Of a DNA stretch of 64,000 nucleotides, positions 12,298 through 24,483 are shown piece after piece. A program made the translations under genes and the position numbers. Source of the stretch: Corbicula japonica (lineage: Eukaryota > Mollusca > Bivalvia > Venerida > Cyrenidae); the NCBI GenBank assembly GCA_038501625.1, contig JAZAYU010000003.1:5160796-5224795 (forward strand). Direction: 5' to 3'. The stretch's first letter is position 1, and each line of letters begins with the position of its first letter. A model generated the notes under the pieces. It was not told the origin of the DNA and ran no database searches. It saw only the letters and a list, made by a program, of their open reading frames with translations.

Positions 12298-12490
12298 TTT
12301 TTAATGTCGCTAAATAGATGTGAATTCGTATGGAAATGACTGACTTAGCTGTACAATGTAGCTGTAGTGTTCAATGAATATTACTAAACGTTTCTGGATG
12401 TCATATATTTATTAAAAGATACGTACATTTCAGAAACTCATCTTGATTGACATTCTCTTTCTCGTGTGATTCATTCACTTGAAAATGAGC

Positions 12491-12561
12491 GGGGATGTGG
12501 CTCATTGTAGAGCGTTCGCTTTGCATGTGAAAGGCCCCGGGTTCGATCCCCGGCATCTCCA
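12491..12561 (+). pseudogene. tRNA-Ala(TGC), D-loop deletion class
   Basis: ATTGTA D loop. Confidence 0.65.
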
Positions 12562-12952
12562 ATTTTTACATTCCTGCTCTAAAATTTCCAAGCGAAAAAT
12601 GAATAGTGAAAGTGAAATCATGATTGATTGGCGCGCGCCCGTAACTATAGAGAGTAGACATCAATCTTTGACATTAAGTTATAAAGTGAAACAGTGGACA
12701 GTGCATATCGTGGTATTCGCGGTAACATCATCAGTTTATTGTCAAAATGGGGATCCCTTTTTTTATTGTTGCTAAATACATGTGAATTCGTATAGATAAG
12801 ATTGACTTAGCTGTACAATGTAGCTGCAGTGTTCAAGGAATATTGCTAAACGTTTCTGGATGTCGTATATTTATTAAAAGATAAGTGCATTTCAGAAACT
12901 CAACTTGATTGACATTCTCTTTCTCGTGTGATTCATTCAATTGAAAATGAGC

Positions 12953-13024
12953 GGGGATGTGGCTCAGTGGTAGAGCGTTCGCTTTGCATGTGAAAGGCCC
13001 CGGCTTCGATCCCCGGCATCTCCA
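12953..13024 (+). pseudogene. tRNA-Ala(TGC), B-box mutation
   Basis: The T arm reads CCGGC-TTCGATC-CCCGG: G53 is C, breaking the G53-C61 pair and the B box. Confidence 0.6.
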
Positions 13025-13406
13025 ATTTTTACATTCCTGCTCGAAAATTACCAAGCGAAAAATGTAATAGTGAAAGTGAAATCATGATTGATTGGCGCGC
13101 GCCCGTAACTATAGAAAGTAGACATCAATCTTTGACATTAAGTCATAAAGTGAAACAGGGGACAGTGCATGTCATGGATTTCGCGGTAACATCATCAGTT
13201 TATTGTCAAAATGTTTAATTAAATCACCCATTACTTATGAAAAAAACAAGTACATGATTATACGTTCCTTTAAAATATACATGTATACAACTGAAATTTG
13301 ATTATCATTAAAGATGAGAAAAGAAACGGTGCCATGTGTTCGAATATGCATATCGGGGAAGCGTTAGAAAGCGGATACCAGGGAATTCATATACTTGGTT
13401 TTAAAA

Positions 13407-13478
13407 TGGAGATGCCGGGGATTGAACACGGGGCCTTTCACATGCGAAGCAAACGCTCTACCACTGAGCTACATCCCC
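13407..13478 (-). tRNA. trnA-CGC: tRNA-Ala(CGC), T-stem mismatch
   Basis: T stem CCGTG/CCCGG has one T:C mismatch; elsewhere consensus. Confidence 0.55.
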
Positions 13479-13671
13479 TTTTTATTTTTGCTAAATAGAT
13501 GTGAATTCGTATGGATAAGACTGACTTAGCTGTACAATGTAGCTGCAGTGTTCACAGAATATTGCTAAACGTTTCTGGATGTCGTATATTTATTAAAAGA
13601 TAAGTACATTTCAGAAACTCAACTTGATTGACATTCTCATTCTCACGTGATTCATTCACTTGAAATTGAGC

Positions 13672-13743
13672 GGGGATGTGGCTCAGTGGTAGAGCGTTCG
13701 CTTTGCATGTGAAAGGCCCCGGGTTCGATCCCCGGCATCTCCA
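13672..13743 (+). tRNA. trnA-UGC: tRNA-Ala(TGC)
   Basis: Consensus; TTTTT terminator. Confidence 0.95.
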
Positions 13744-14127
13744 ATTTTTACATTCCTGCTCTAAAATTACCAAGCGAAAAATGCAATAGTGAAAGTGAAA
13801 TCATGATTGATTGGCGCGCGCCCGTAACTATAGAGAGTAGACATCAATCTTTGACATTAAGTCATAAAGTGAAACAGGGGTCTGTGCATGTCATGGATTT
13901 CGCGGTAACATCATCAGTCCATTGTCAAAATGTTTAATTAAATCACCCATTACTTATGAAAAAAAAACAAGTATATGATTATACGTTCCTTTAAAATATA
14001 CATGTATACAACTGAAATTTGATTATCATTAAAGATGAGAAAAGAAACGGTGCCATGTGTTCGAATAGACATATCGGGGAAGCGTTAGAAAGCGGATACC
14101 AGGGATTTCATATACTTGGTTTTAAAA

Positions 14128-14199
14128 TGGAGATGCCGGGGATTGAACCCGGGGCCTTTCACATGCGAAGCAAACGCTCTACCACTGAGCTACATCCCC
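14128..14199 (-). tRNA. trnA-CGC: tRNA-Ala(CGC)
   Basis: CGC consensus; TTTT terminator; divergent from 14361 across 161 bases. Confidence 0.93.
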
Positions 14200-14360
14200 G
14201 TTTTAAAGACTGAGTTAGCTGTACAATGTAGCTGTAGTGTACAAAGAATATTGCTTTACGTTTCTGGATGTCGTATATTTATTAGAGGATACGTACATTT
14301 CAGAAACTCAACTTGATTGACATTCTCTTTCTCACGTGATTCATTCACTTGAAAATGATC

Positions 14361-14432
14361 GGGGATGTGGCTCAGTGGTAGAGCGTTCGCTTTGCATGTG
14401 AAAGGCCCCGGGTTCGATCCCCGGCATCTCCA
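14361..14432 (+). tRNA. trnA-UGC: tRNA-Ala(TGC), GATC-flank class
   Basis: Consensus; TGTATTTT terminator. Confidence 0.95.
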
Positions 14433-14815
14433 TGTATTTTAGAATTCGTGCTCTAAAATTACCAAGCGAAAAATGTAATAGTGAAAGTGAAATCATGATT
14501 GATTGGCGCGCGCCCGTAACTATAGAGAGTAGACATCAATCTTTGACATTAAGTCATAAAGTGAAACAGGGGATAGTGCATGTCATGGATTTCGCGGTAA
14601 CATCATCAGTTTATTGTCAAAATGTTTAATTAAATCACCCATTACTTATGAAAAACAAGTATATGATTATACGTTCCTTTAAAATATACATGTATACAAC
14701 TGAAATTTGATGATCATAAAAGATGAGTAAAGAAACGGTGCCATGTGTTCGAATATGAATATCGGGGACGCGTTAGAAAGCGGATACCAGGAAATTCATA
14801 TACTTGGTTTTAGAA

Positions 14816-14887
14816 TGGAGATGCCGGAGATTGAACCTGGGGCCTTTAACATGCGAAGCAAAAGCTCTACCACTGAGCTACATCCCT
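14816..14887 (-). pseudogene. tRNA-Ala(CGC), degenerate class
   Basis: A1 acceptor base, stem mismatches, no T4 terminator. Confidence 0.7.
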
Positions 14888-15080
14888 TTTTTAATGTTGC
14901 TAAATAGATGTGAATTCGTATGGAAATGACTGACTTAGCTGTACAATGTAGCTGTAGTGTTCAAAGAATATTGCTAAACGTTTCTGGATGTCATATATTT
15001 ATTAAAAGATACGTACATTTCAGAAACTCATCTTGATTGACATTCTCTTTCTCGTGTGATTCATTCACTTGAAAATGAGC

Positions 15081-15151
15081 GGGGATGTGGCTCATTGTAG
15101 AGCGTTCGCTTTGCATGTGAAAGGCCCCGGGTTCGATCCCCGGCATCTCCA
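15081..15151 (+). pseudogene. tRNA-Ala(TGC), D-loop deletion class
   Basis: ATTGTA D loop. Confidence 0.65.
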
Positions 15152-15543
15152 ATTTTTACATTCCTGCTCTAAAATTTCCAAGCGAAAAATGAATAGTGAA
15201 AGTGAAATCATGATTGATTGGCGCGCGCCCGTAACTATAGAGAGTAGACATCAATCTTTGACATTAAGTTATAAAGTGAAACAGTGGACAGTGCATATCA
15301 TGGTATTCGCGGTAACATCATCAGTTTATTGTCAAAATGGGGATCCCTTTTTTTTATTGTTGCTAAATACATGTGAATTCGTATAGATAAGATTGACTTA
15401 GCTGTACAATGTAGCTGCAGTGTTCAAGGAATATTGCTAAACGTTTCTGGATGTCGTATATTTATTAAAAGATAAGTGCATTTCAGAAACTCAACTTGAT
15501 TGACATTCTCTTTCTCGCGTGATTCATTCAATTGAAAATGAGC

Positions 15544-15615
15544 GGGGATGTGGCTCAGTGGTAGAGCGTTCGCTTTGCATGTGAAAGGCCCCGGGTTCGA
15601 TCCCCGGCATCTCCA
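15544..15615 (+). tRNA. trnA-UGC: tRNA-Ala(TGC)
   Basis: Consensus; TTTTT terminator. Confidence 0.95.
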
Positions 15616-15997
15616 ATTTTTACATTCCTGCTCTAAAATTACCAAGCGAAAAATGTAATAGTGAAAGTGAAATTATGATTGGTTGGCGCGCGCCCGTAAC
15701 TATCGAGAGTAGACATCAATCTTTGACATTAAGTCATAAAGTGAAACAGGGGACGGTGCATGTCATGGATTTCGCGGTAACATCATCAGTTTATTGTCAA
15801 AATGTTTAATTAAATCACCCATTACTTATGAAAAAAACAAGTACATGATTATACGTTCCTTTAAAATATACATGTATACAACTGAAATTTGATTATCATT
15901 AAAGATGAGAAAAGAAACGGTGCCATGTGTTCGAATATGCATATCGGGGAAGCGTTAGAAAGCGGATACCAGGGAATTCATATACTTGGTTTTAAAA

Positions 15998-16069
15998 TGG
16001 AGATGCCGGGGATTGAACCCGGGGCCTTTCACATGCGAAGCAAACGCTCTACCACTGAGCTACATCCCC
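15998..16069 (-). tRNA. trnA-CGC: tRNA-Ala(CGC)
   Basis: CGC consensus; 193 bases from the divergent TGC gene at 16263. Confidence 0.93.
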
Positions 16070-16262
16070 TTTTTATTTTTGCTAAATAGATGTGAATTCG
16101 TATGGATAAGACTGACTTAGCTGTACAATGTAGCTGCAGTGTTCACAGAATATTGCTAAACGTTTCTGGATGTCGTATATTTATTAAAAGATAAGTACAT
16201 TTCAGAAACTCAACTTGATTGACATTCTCTTTCTCACGTGATTCATTCACTTGAAAATGAGC

Positions 16263-16334
16263 GGGGATGTGGCTCAGTGGTAGAGCGTTCGCTTTGCATG
16301 TGAAAGGCCCCGGGTTCGATCCCCGGCATCTCCA
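16263..16334 (+). tRNA. trnA-UGC: tRNA-Ala(TGC)
   Basis: Consensus; TTTTT terminator. Confidence 0.95.
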
Positions 16335-16717
16335 ATTTTTACATTCCTGCTCTAAAATTACCAAGCGAAAAATGCAATAGTGAAAGTGGAATCATGATTG
16401 ATTGGCGCGCGCCCGTAACTATAGAGAGTAGACATCAATCTTTGACATTAAGTCATAAAGTGAAACAGGGGTCTGTGCATGTCATGGATTTCGCGGTAAC
16501 ATCATCAGTCCATTGTCAAAATGTTTAATTAAATCACCCATTACTTATGAAAAAAAACAAGTATATGATTATACGTTCCTTTAAAATATACATGTATACA
16601 ACTGAAATTTGATTATCATTAAAGATGAGAAAAGAAACGGTGCCATGTGTTCGAATAGGCATATCGGGGAAGCGTTAGAAAGCGGATACCAGGGATTTCA
16701 TATACTTGGTTTTAAAA

Positions 16718-16789
16718 TGGAGATGCCTGGGATTGAACCCGGGGCCTTTCACATGCGAAGCAAACGCTCTACCACTGAGCTACATCCCC
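16718..16789 (-). tRNA. trnA-CGC: tRNA-Ala(CGC), T-stem G:A variant
   Basis: T stem CCGGG/CCAGG has a central G:A mismatch. The same variant recurs at 23534, 26124 and 28716, so it marks a sub-lineage of units. Confidence 0.6.
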
Positions 16790-16950
16790 GTTTTAAAGAC
16801 TGAGTTAGCTGTACAATGTAGCTGTAGTGTACAAAGAATATTGCTTTACGTTTCTGGATGTCGTATATTTATTAGAGGATACGTACATTTCAGAAACTCA
16901 ACTTGATTGACATTCTCTTTCTCACGCGATTCATTCACTTGAAAATGATC

Positions 16951-17022
16951 GGGGATGTGGCTCAGTGGTAGAGCGTTCGCTTTGCATGTGAAAGGCCCCG
17001 GGTTCGATCCCCGGCATCTCCA
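16951..17022 (+). tRNA. trnA-UGC: tRNA-Ala(TGC), GATC-flank class
   Basis: Consensus; TGTATTTT terminator. Confidence 0.95.
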
Positions 17023-17405
17023 TGTATTTTAGAATTCGTGCTCTAAAATTACCAAGCGAAAAATGTAATAGTGAAAGTGAAATCATGATTGATTGGCGCG
17101 CGCCCGTAACTATAGAGAGTAGACATCAATCTTTGACATTAAGTCATAAAGTGAAACAGGGGATAGTGCATGTCATGGATTTCGCGGTAACATCATCAGT
17201 TTATTGTCAAAATGTTTAATTAAATCACCCATTACTTATGAAAAACAAGTATATGATTATACGTTCCTTTAAAATATACATGTATACAACTGAAATTTGA
17301 TGATCATAAAAGATGAGTAAAGAAACGGTGCCATGTGTTCGAATATGAATATCGGGGACGCGTTAGAAAGCGGATACCAGGAAATTCATATACTTGGTTT
17401 TAGAA

Positions 17406-17477
17406 TGGAGATGCCGGAGATTGAACCTGGGGCCTTTAACATGCGAAGCAAAAGCTCTACCACTGAGCTACATCCCT
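17406..17477 (-). pseudogene. tRNA-Ala(CGC), degenerate class
   Basis: Class defects as at 14816. Confidence 0.7.
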
Positions 17478-17670
17478 TTTTTAATGTTGCTAAATAGATG
17501 TGAATTCGTATGGAAATGACTGACTTAGCTGTACAATGTAGCTGTAGTGTTCAAAGAATATTGCTAAACGTTTCTGGATGTCATATATTTATTAAAAGAT
17601 ACGTACATTTCAGAAACTCATCTTGATTGACATTCTCTTTCTCGTGTGATTCATTCACTTGAAAATGAGC

Positions 17671-17741
17671 GGGGATGTGGCTCATTGTAGAGCGTTCGCT
17701 TTGCATGTGAAAGGCCCCGGGTTCGATCCCCGGCATCTCCA
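17671..17741 (+). pseudogene. tRNA-Ala(TGC), D-loop deletion class
   Basis: ATTGTA D loop. Confidence 0.65.
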
Positions 17742-18133
17742 ATTTTTACATTCCTGCTCTAAAATTTCCAAGCGAAAAATGAATAGTGAAAGTGAAATCA
17801 TGATTGATTGGCGCGCGCCCGTAACTATAGAGAGTAGACATCAATCTTTGACATTAAGTTATAAAGTGAAACAGTGGACAGTGCATATCATGGTATTCGC
17901 GGTAACATCATCAGTTTATTGTCAAAATGGGGATCCCTTTTTTTTATTGTTGCTAAATACATGTGAATTCGTATAGATAAGATTGACTTAGCTGTACAAT
18001 GTAGCTGCAGTGTTCAAGGAATATTGCTAAACGTTTCTGGATGTCGTATATTTATTAAAAGATAAGTGCATTTCAGAAACTCAACTTGATTGACATTCTC
18101 TTTCTCGTGTGATTCATTCAATTGAAAATGAGC

Positions 18134-18205
18134 GGGGATGTGGCTCAGTGGTAGAGCGTTCGCTTTGCATGTGAAAGGCCCCGGGTTCGATCCCCGGCAT
18201 CTCCA
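18134..18205 (+). tRNA. trnA-UGC: tRNA-Ala(TGC)
   Basis: Consensus; TTTTT terminator. Confidence 0.95.
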
Positions 18206-18588
18206 ATTTTTACATTCCTGCTCTAAAATTACTTAGCGAAAAATGTAATAGTGAAAGTGAAATCATGATTGGTTGGCGCGCGCCCGTAACTATAGAGAGT
18301 AGACATCAATCTTTGACATTAAGTCATAAAGTGAAACAGGGGACGGTGCATGTCATGGATTTCGCGGAAACATCATCAGTTTATTGTCAAAATGTTTAAT
18401 TAAATCACCCATTACTTATGAAAAAAAACAAGTACATGATTATACGTTCCTTTAAAATATACATGTATACAACTGAAATTTGATTATCATTAAAGATGAG
18501 AAAAGAAACGGTGCCATGTGTTCGAATATGCATATCGGGGAAGCGTTAGAAAGCGGATACCAGGGAATTCATATACTTGGTTTTAAAA

Positions 18589-18660
18589 TGGAGATGCCGG
18601 GGATTGAACCCGGGGCCTTTCACATGCGAAGCAAACGCTCTACCACTGAGCTACATCCCC
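18589..18660 (-). tRNA. trnA-CGC: tRNA-Ala(CGC)
   Basis: CGC consensus; TTTT terminator. Confidence 0.93.
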
Positions 18661-18853
18661 TTTTTATTTTTGCTAAATAGATGTGAATTCGTATGGATAA
18701 GACTGACTTAGCTGTACAATGTAGCTGCAGTGTTCACAGAATATTGCTAAACGTTTCTGGATGTCGTATATTTATTAAAAGATAAGTACATTTCAGAAAC
18801 TCAACTTGATTGACATTCTCTTTCTCACGTGATTCATTCACTTGAAAATGAGC

Positions 18854-18925
18854 GGGGATGTGGCTCAGTGGTAGAGCGTTCGCTTTGCATGTGAAAGGCC
18901 CCGGGTTCGATCCCCGGCATCTCCA
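18854..18925 (+). tRNA. trnA-UGC: tRNA-Ala(TGC)
   Basis: Consensus; TTTTT terminator. Confidence 0.95.
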
Positions 18926-19309
18926 ATTTTTACATTCCTGCTCTAAAATTACCAAGCGAAAAATGCAATAGTGAAAGTGAAATCATGATTGATTGGCGCG
19001 CGCCCGTAACTATAGAGAGTAGACATCAATCTTTGACATTAAGTCATAAAGTGAAACAGGGGTCTGTGCATGTCATGGATTTCGCGGTAACATCATCAGT
19101 CCATTGTCAAAATGTTTAATTAAATCACCCATTACTTATGAAAAAAAAACAAGTATATGATTATACGTTCCTTTAAAATATACATGTATACAACTGAAAT
19201 TTGATTATCATTAAAGATGAGAAAAGAAACGGTGCCATGTGTTCGAATAGGCATATCGGGGAAGCGTTAGAAAGCGGATACCAGGGATTTCATATACTTG
19301 GTTTTAAAA

Positions 19310-19381
19310 TGGAGATGCCGGGGATTGAACCCGGGGCCTTTCACATGCGAAGCAAACGCTCTACCACTGAGCTACATCCCC
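19310..19381 (-). tRNA. trnA-CGC: tRNA-Ala(CGC)
   Basis: CGC consensus without the T-stem G:A variant. Confidence 0.93.
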
Positions 19382-19542
19382 GTTTTAAAGACTGAGTTAG
19401 CTGTACAATGTAGCTGTAGTGTACAAAGAATATTGCTTTACGTTTCTGGATGTCGTATATTTATTAGAGGATACGTACATTTCAGAAACTCAACTTGATT
19501 GACATTCTCTTTCTCACGCGATTCATTCACTTGAAAATGATC

Positions 19543-19614
19543 GGGGATGTGGCTCAGTGGTAGAGCGTTCGCTTTGCATGTGAAAGGCCCCGGGTTCGAT
19601 CCCCGGCATCTCCA
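19543..19614 (+). tRNA. trnA-UGC: tRNA-Ala(TGC), GATC-flank, hybrid 3' flank
   Basis: GATC upstream marker but the AATTTTT downstream flank of the other class, so recombination or conversion within the tRNA body is likely. Confidence 0.94.
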
Positions 19615-19994
19615 ATTTTTACATTCCTGCTCTAAAATTACCAAGCGAAAAATGTAATAGTGAAAGTGAAATCATGATTGATTGGCGCGCGCCCGTAACT
19701 ATAGAGAGTAGACATCAATCTTTGACATTAAGTCATAAAGTGAAACAGGGGATAGTGCATGTCATGGATTTCGCGGTAACATCATCAGTTTATTGTCAAA
19801 ATGTTTAATTAAATCACCCATTACTTATGAAAAACAAGTATATGATTATACGTTCCTTTAAAATATACATGTATACAACTGAAATTTGATGATCATAAAA
19901 GATGAGAAAAGAAACGGTGCCATGTGTTCGAATATGCATATCGGGGAAGCGTTAGAAAGCGGATACCAGGGAATTCATATACTTGGTTTTAGAA

Positions 19995-20066
19995 TGGAGA
20001 TGCCGGAGATTGAACCTGGGGCCTTTAACATGCGAAGCAAACGCTCTACCACTGAGCTACATCCCT
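19995..20066 (-). pseudogene. tRNA-Ala(CGC), degenerate class, partly restored
   Basis: Has AAGCAAACGCTC like intact genes instead of AAGCAAAAGCTC, but keeps the A1 base, T-stem mismatch and lost terminator. Confidence 0.65.
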
Positions 20067-20258
20067 TTTTATTTTTGCTAAATAGATGTGAATTCGTATG
20101 GAAATGACTGACTTAGCTGTACAATGTAGCTGCAGTGTTCACAGAATATTGCTAAACGTTTCTGGATGTCATATATTTATTAAAAGATAAGTACATTTCA
20201 GAAACTCATCTTGATTGACATTCTCTTTCTCGTGTGATTCATTCACTTGAAAATGAGC

Positions 20259-20330
20259 GGGGATGTGGCTCAGTGGTAGAGCGTTCGCTTTGCATGTGAA
20301 AGGCCCCGGGTTCGATCCCCGGCATCTCCA
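20259..20330 (+). tRNA. trnA-UGC: tRNA-Ala(TGC) at a D-loop-deletion-type position
   Basis: The flanks (CGTGTGATTC upstream, AAAATTTCCAAGCG downstream) match the D-loop-deleted class, but the D loop is intact AGTGGTA. TTTTT terminator. Confidence 0.93.
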
Positions 20331-20714
20331 ATTTTTACATTCCTGCTCTAAAATTTCCAAGCGAAAAATGCAATAGTGAAAGTGAAATCATGATTGATTG
20401 GCGCGCGCCCGTAACTATAGAGAGTAGACATCAATCTTTGACATTAAGTTATAAAGTGAAACAGTGGACAGTGCATATCATGGTATTCGCGGTAACATCA
20501 TCAGTTTATTGTCAAAATGTTTAATTAAATCACCCATTACTTATGAAAAAAAAACAAGTATATGATTATACGTTCCTTTAAAATATACATGTATACAACT
20601 GAAATTTGATTATCATTAAAGATGAGAAAAGAAACGGTGCCATGTGTTCGAATATGCATATCGGGGAAGCGTTAGAAAGCGGATACCAGGGATTTCATAT
20701 ACTTGGTTTTAAAA

Positions 20715-20786
20715 TGGAGATGCCGGGGATTGAACCCGGGGCCTTTCACATGCGAAGCAAACGCTCTACCACTGAGCTACATCCCC
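20715..20786 (-). tRNA. trnA-CGC: tRNA-Ala(CGC)
   Basis: CGC consensus. Confidence 0.93.
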
Positions 20787-20946
20787 TTTTTAAAGACTGA
20801 GTTAGCTGTACAATGTAGCTGTAGTGTACAAAGAATATTGCTTTACGTTTCTGGATGTCGTATATTTATTAGAGGATACGTACATTTCAGAAACTCAACT
20901 TGATTGACATTCTCTTCTCACGCGATTCATTCACTTGAAAATGATC

Positions 20947-21018
20947 GGGGATGTGGCTCAGTGGTAGAGCGTTCGCTTTGCATGTGAAAGGCCCCGGGTT
21001 CGATCCCCGGCATCTCCA
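20947..21018 (+). tRNA. trnA-UGC: tRNA-Ala(TGC), GATC-flank class
   Basis: Consensus; TGTATTTT terminator. Confidence 0.95.
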
Positions 21019-21401
21019 TGTATTTTAGAATTCGTGCTCTTAAATTACCAAGCGAAAAATGTAATAGTGAAAGTGAAATCATGATTGATTGGCGCGCGCC
21101 CGTAACTATAGAGAGTAGACATCAATCTTTGACATTAAGTCATAAAGTGAAACAGGGGATAGTGCATGTCATGGATTTCGCGGTAACATCATCAGTTTAT
21201 TGTCAAAATGTTTAATTAAATCACCCATTACTTATGAAAAACAAGTATATGATTATACGTTCCTTTAAAATATACATGTATACAACTGAAATTTGATGAT
21301 CATAAAAGATGAGTAAAGAAACGGTGCCATGTGTTCGAATATGAATATCGGGGACGCGTTAGAAAGCGGATACCAGGAAATTCATATACTTGGTTTTAGA
21401 A

Positions 21402-21473
21402 TGGAGATGCCGGAGATTGAACCTGGGGCCTTTAACATGCGAAGCAAAAGCTCTACCACTGAGCTACATCCCT
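21402..21473 (-). pseudogene. tRNA-Ala(CGC), degenerate class
   Basis: Class defects as at 14816. Confidence 0.7.
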
Positions 21474-21666
21474 TTTTTAATGTTGCTAAATAGATGTGAA
21501 TTCGTATGGAAATGACTGACTTAGCTGTACAATGTAGCTGTAGTGTTCAAAGAATATTGCTAAACGTTTCTGGATGTCATATATTTATTAAAAGATACGT
21601 ACATTTCAGAAACTCAACTTGATTGACATTCTCTTTCTCGTGTGATTCATTCACTTGAAAATGAGC

Positions 21667-21738
21667 GGGGATGTGGCTCAGTGGTAGAGCGTTCGCTTTG
21701 CATGTGAAAGGCCCCGGGTTCGATCCCCGGCATCTCCA
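21667..21738 (+). tRNA. trnA-UGC: tRNA-Ala(TGC) at a D-loop-deletion-type position
   Basis: Flanks of the deletion class, D loop intact. Last complete locus before the gap. Confidence 0.93.
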
Positions 21739-21920
21739 ATTTTTACATTCCTGCTCTAAAATTTCCAAGCGAAAAATGAATAGTGAAAGTGAAATCATGA
21801 TTGATTGGCGCGCGCCCGTAACTATAGAGAGTAGACATCAATCTTTGACATTAAGTTATAAAGTGAAACAGTGGACAGTGCATATCATGGTATTCGCGGT
21901 AACATCATCAGTTTATTGTC

Positions 21921-22462
21921 AAAATGTTTAATTAAATCACCCATTACTTATGAAAAACAAGTATATGATTATACGTTCCTTTAAAATATACATGTATACA
22001 ACTGAAATTTGATTATCATTAAAGATGAGAAAAGAAACGGTGCCATGTGTTCGAATATGCATATCGAGGAAGTTTCAGAAAGCGGATGTCCATGTCTTTT
22101 ACATTCCTGCTCTAAAATTACCAAGCGAAAAATGTAATAGTGAAAGTGAAATCATGACTGATTGGCGCGCGTCCGTAACTAAGGACAGTTGACATCAATC
22201 TTTGACATTAAGTAATAAAGTAAAAAAGGGACAGTGCATGTTATTGATTTCGCGATCAAATCAGCATCTTATTGTCAAAATGTTGACCAAGATTAAGACT
22301 AAGACTGACATAGCTGTACAATATTGCCAAACGTTTGCTGATGTCGTATATTTATTATAAGGTACGCACATTTCAGAATCTTAGCTTTGTTGACATTCTC
22401 TTGGTCACGTGATTTCTTCTCGTGAAAATGAGAGGGGTTGTGGCTCAGTGGTAGAGCGTTGA
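21921..22462. repeat. Copy of the array's right end, abutting the gap
   Basis: Aligns to 31946-32487 without an indel and with one visible base difference. It includes the tRNA-less spacer fusion and a truncated tRNA, and its last two bases (GA) match the non-array flank. Confidence 0.85.
22434..22462 (+). pseudogene. tRNA-Ala 5' fragment, cut by gap
   Basis: GGGGTTG acceptor strand and D arm only; it mirrors the fragment at 32459. Confidence 0.75.
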
Positions 22463-22962
22463 NNNNNNNNNNNNNNNNNNNNNNNNNNNNNNNNNNNNNN
22501 NNNNNNNNNNNNNNNNNNNNNNNNNNNNNNNNNNNNNNNNNNNNNNNNNNNNNNNNNNNNNNNNNNNNNNNNNNNNNNNNNNNNNNNNNNNNNNNNNNNN
22601 NNNNNNNNNNNNNNNNNNNNNNNNNNNNNNNNNNNNNNNNNNNNNNNNNNNNNNNNNNNNNNNNNNNNNNNNNNNNNNNNNNNNNNNNNNNNNNNNNNNN
22701 NNNNNNNNNNNNNNNNNNNNNNNNNNNNNNNNNNNNNNNNNNNNNNNNNNNNNNNNNNNNNNNNNNNNNNNNNNNNNNNNNNNNNNNNNNNNNNNNNNNN
22801 NNNNNNNNNNNNNNNNNNNNNNNNNNNNNNNNNNNNNNNNNNNNNNNNNNNNNNNNNNNNNNNNNNNNNNNNNNNNNNNNNNNNNNNNNNNNNNNNNNNN
22901 NNNNNNNNNNNNNNNNNNNNNNNNNNNNNNNNNNNNNNNNNNNNNNNNNNNNNNNNNNNNNN
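22463..22962. other. Assembly gap, 500 N
   Basis: Exactly 500 N, a placeholder-style length, so the true size is unknown. Confidence 0.98.
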
Positions 22963-23077
22963 GAATATTGCTAAACGTTTCTGGATGTCGTATATTTATT
23001 AAAAGATAAGTACATTTCAGAAACTCAACTTGATTGACATTCTCTTTTTCACGTGATTCATTCACTTGAAAATGAGC

Positions 23078-23149
23078 GGGGATGTGGCTCAGTGGTAGAG
23101 CGTTCGCTTTGCATGTGAAAGGCCCCGGGTTCGATCCCCGGCATCTCCA
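23078..23149 (+). tRNA. trnA-UGC: tRNA-Ala(TGC)
   Basis: Consensus; TTTTT terminator. First complete locus right of the gap. Confidence 0.95.
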
Positions 23150-23533
23150 ATTTTTACATTCCTGCTCTAAAATTACCAAGCGAAAAATGCAATAGTGAAA
23201 GTGGAATCATGATTGATTGGCGCGCGCCCGTAACTATAGAGAGTAGACATCAATCTTTGACATTAAGTCATAAAGTGAAACAGGGGTCTGTGCATGTCAT
23301 GGATTTCGCGGTAACATCATCAGTCCATTGTCAAAATGTTTAATTAAATCACCCATTACTTATGAAAAAAAAACAAGTATATGATTATACGTTCCTTTAA
23401 AATATACATGTATACAACTGAAATTTGATTATCATTAAAGATGAGAAAAGAAACGGTGCCATGTGTTCGAATAGGCATATCGGGGAAGCGTTAGAAAGCG
23501 GATACCAGGGATTTCATATACTTGGTTTTAAAA

Positions 23534-23605
23534 TGGAGATGCCTGGGATTGAACCCGGGGCCTTTCACATGCGAAGCAAACGCTCTACCACTGAGCTACA
23601 TCCCC
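23534..23605 (-). tRNA. trnA-CGC: tRNA-Ala(CGC), T-stem G:A variant
   Basis: Same variant as at 16718. Confidence 0.6.
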
Positions 23606-23766
23606 GTTTTAAAGACTGAGTTAGCTGTACAATGTAGCTGTAGTGTACAAAGAATATTGCTTTACGTTTCTGGATGTCGTATATTTATTAGAGGATACGT
23701 ACATTTCAGAAACTCAACTTGATTGACATTCTCTTTCTCACGCGATTCATTCACTTGAAAATGATC

Positions 23767-23838
23767 GGGGATGTGGCTCAGTGGTAGAGCGTTCGCTTTG
23801 CATGTGAAAGGCCCCGGGTTCGATCCCCGGCATCTCCA
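23767..23838 (+). tRNA. trnA-UGC: tRNA-Ala(TGC), GATC-flank, hybrid 3' flank
   Basis: GATC upstream and AATTTTT downstream, as at 19543. Confidence 0.94.
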
Positions 23839-24218
23839 ATTTTTACATTCCTGCTCTAAAATTACCAAGCGAAAAATGTAATAGTGAAAGTGAAATCATG
23901 ATTGATTGGCGCGCGCCCGTAACTATAGAGAGTAGACATCAATCTTTGACATTAAGTCATAAAGTGAAACAGGGGATAGTGCATGTCATGGATTTCGCGG
24001 TAACATCATCAGTTTATTGTCAAAATGTTTAATTAAATCACCCATTACTTATGAAAAACAAGTATATGATTATACGTTCCTTTAAAATATACATGTATAC
24101 AACTGAAATTTGATGATCATAAAAGATGAGTAAAGAAACGGTGCCATGTGTTCGAATATGAATATCGGGGACGCGTTAGAAAGCGGATACCAGGAAATTC
24201 ATATACTTGGTTTTAGAA

Positions 24219-24290
24219 TGGAGATGCCGGAGATTGAACCTGGGGCCTTTAACATGCGAAGCAAAAGCTCTACCACTGAGCTACATCCCT
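24219..24290 (-). pseudogene. tRNA-Ala(CGC), degenerate class
   Basis: Class defects. Confidence 0.7.
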
Positions 24291-24483
24291 TTTTTAATGT
24301 TGCTAAATAGATGTGAATTCGTATGGAAATGACTGACTTAGCTGTACAATGTAGCTGTAGTGTTCAAAGAATATTGCTAAACGTTTCTGGATGTCATATA
24401 TTTATTAAAAGATACGTACATTTCAGAAACTCATCTTGATTGACATTCTCTTTCTCGTGTGATTCATTCACTTGAAAATGAGC

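Larger units (their letters stand above)
11771..14360. repeat. Higher-order unit, copy 1 (2,590 bp)
   Basis: Measured from one GATC-flank TGC gene to the next. Loci in order: TGC, degenerate CGC, D-loop-deleted TGC, TGC, CGC, TGC, CGC. Confidence 0.85.
14361..16950. repeat. Higher-order unit, copy 2 (2,590 bp)
   Basis: Same seven-locus order as copy 1 and the same length. Confidence 0.85.
16951..19542. repeat. Higher-order unit, copy 3 (2,592 bp)
   Basis: Full seven-locus unit, two bases longer through A-run variation in the spacer. Confidence 0.85.
19543..20946. repeat. Shortened higher-order unit (1,404 bp, four loci)
   Basis: Contains TGC, degenerate CGC, TGC and CGC, then restarts at the GATC-flank gene at 20947. 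An internal deletion or unequal crossover of about 1.19 kb explains it. Confidence 0.75.

Noticed and set aside
22438..23179. 178- and 244-codon frames spanning the N gap
   Set aside because: They consist of untranslatable N plus tRNA-body translation; not genes.
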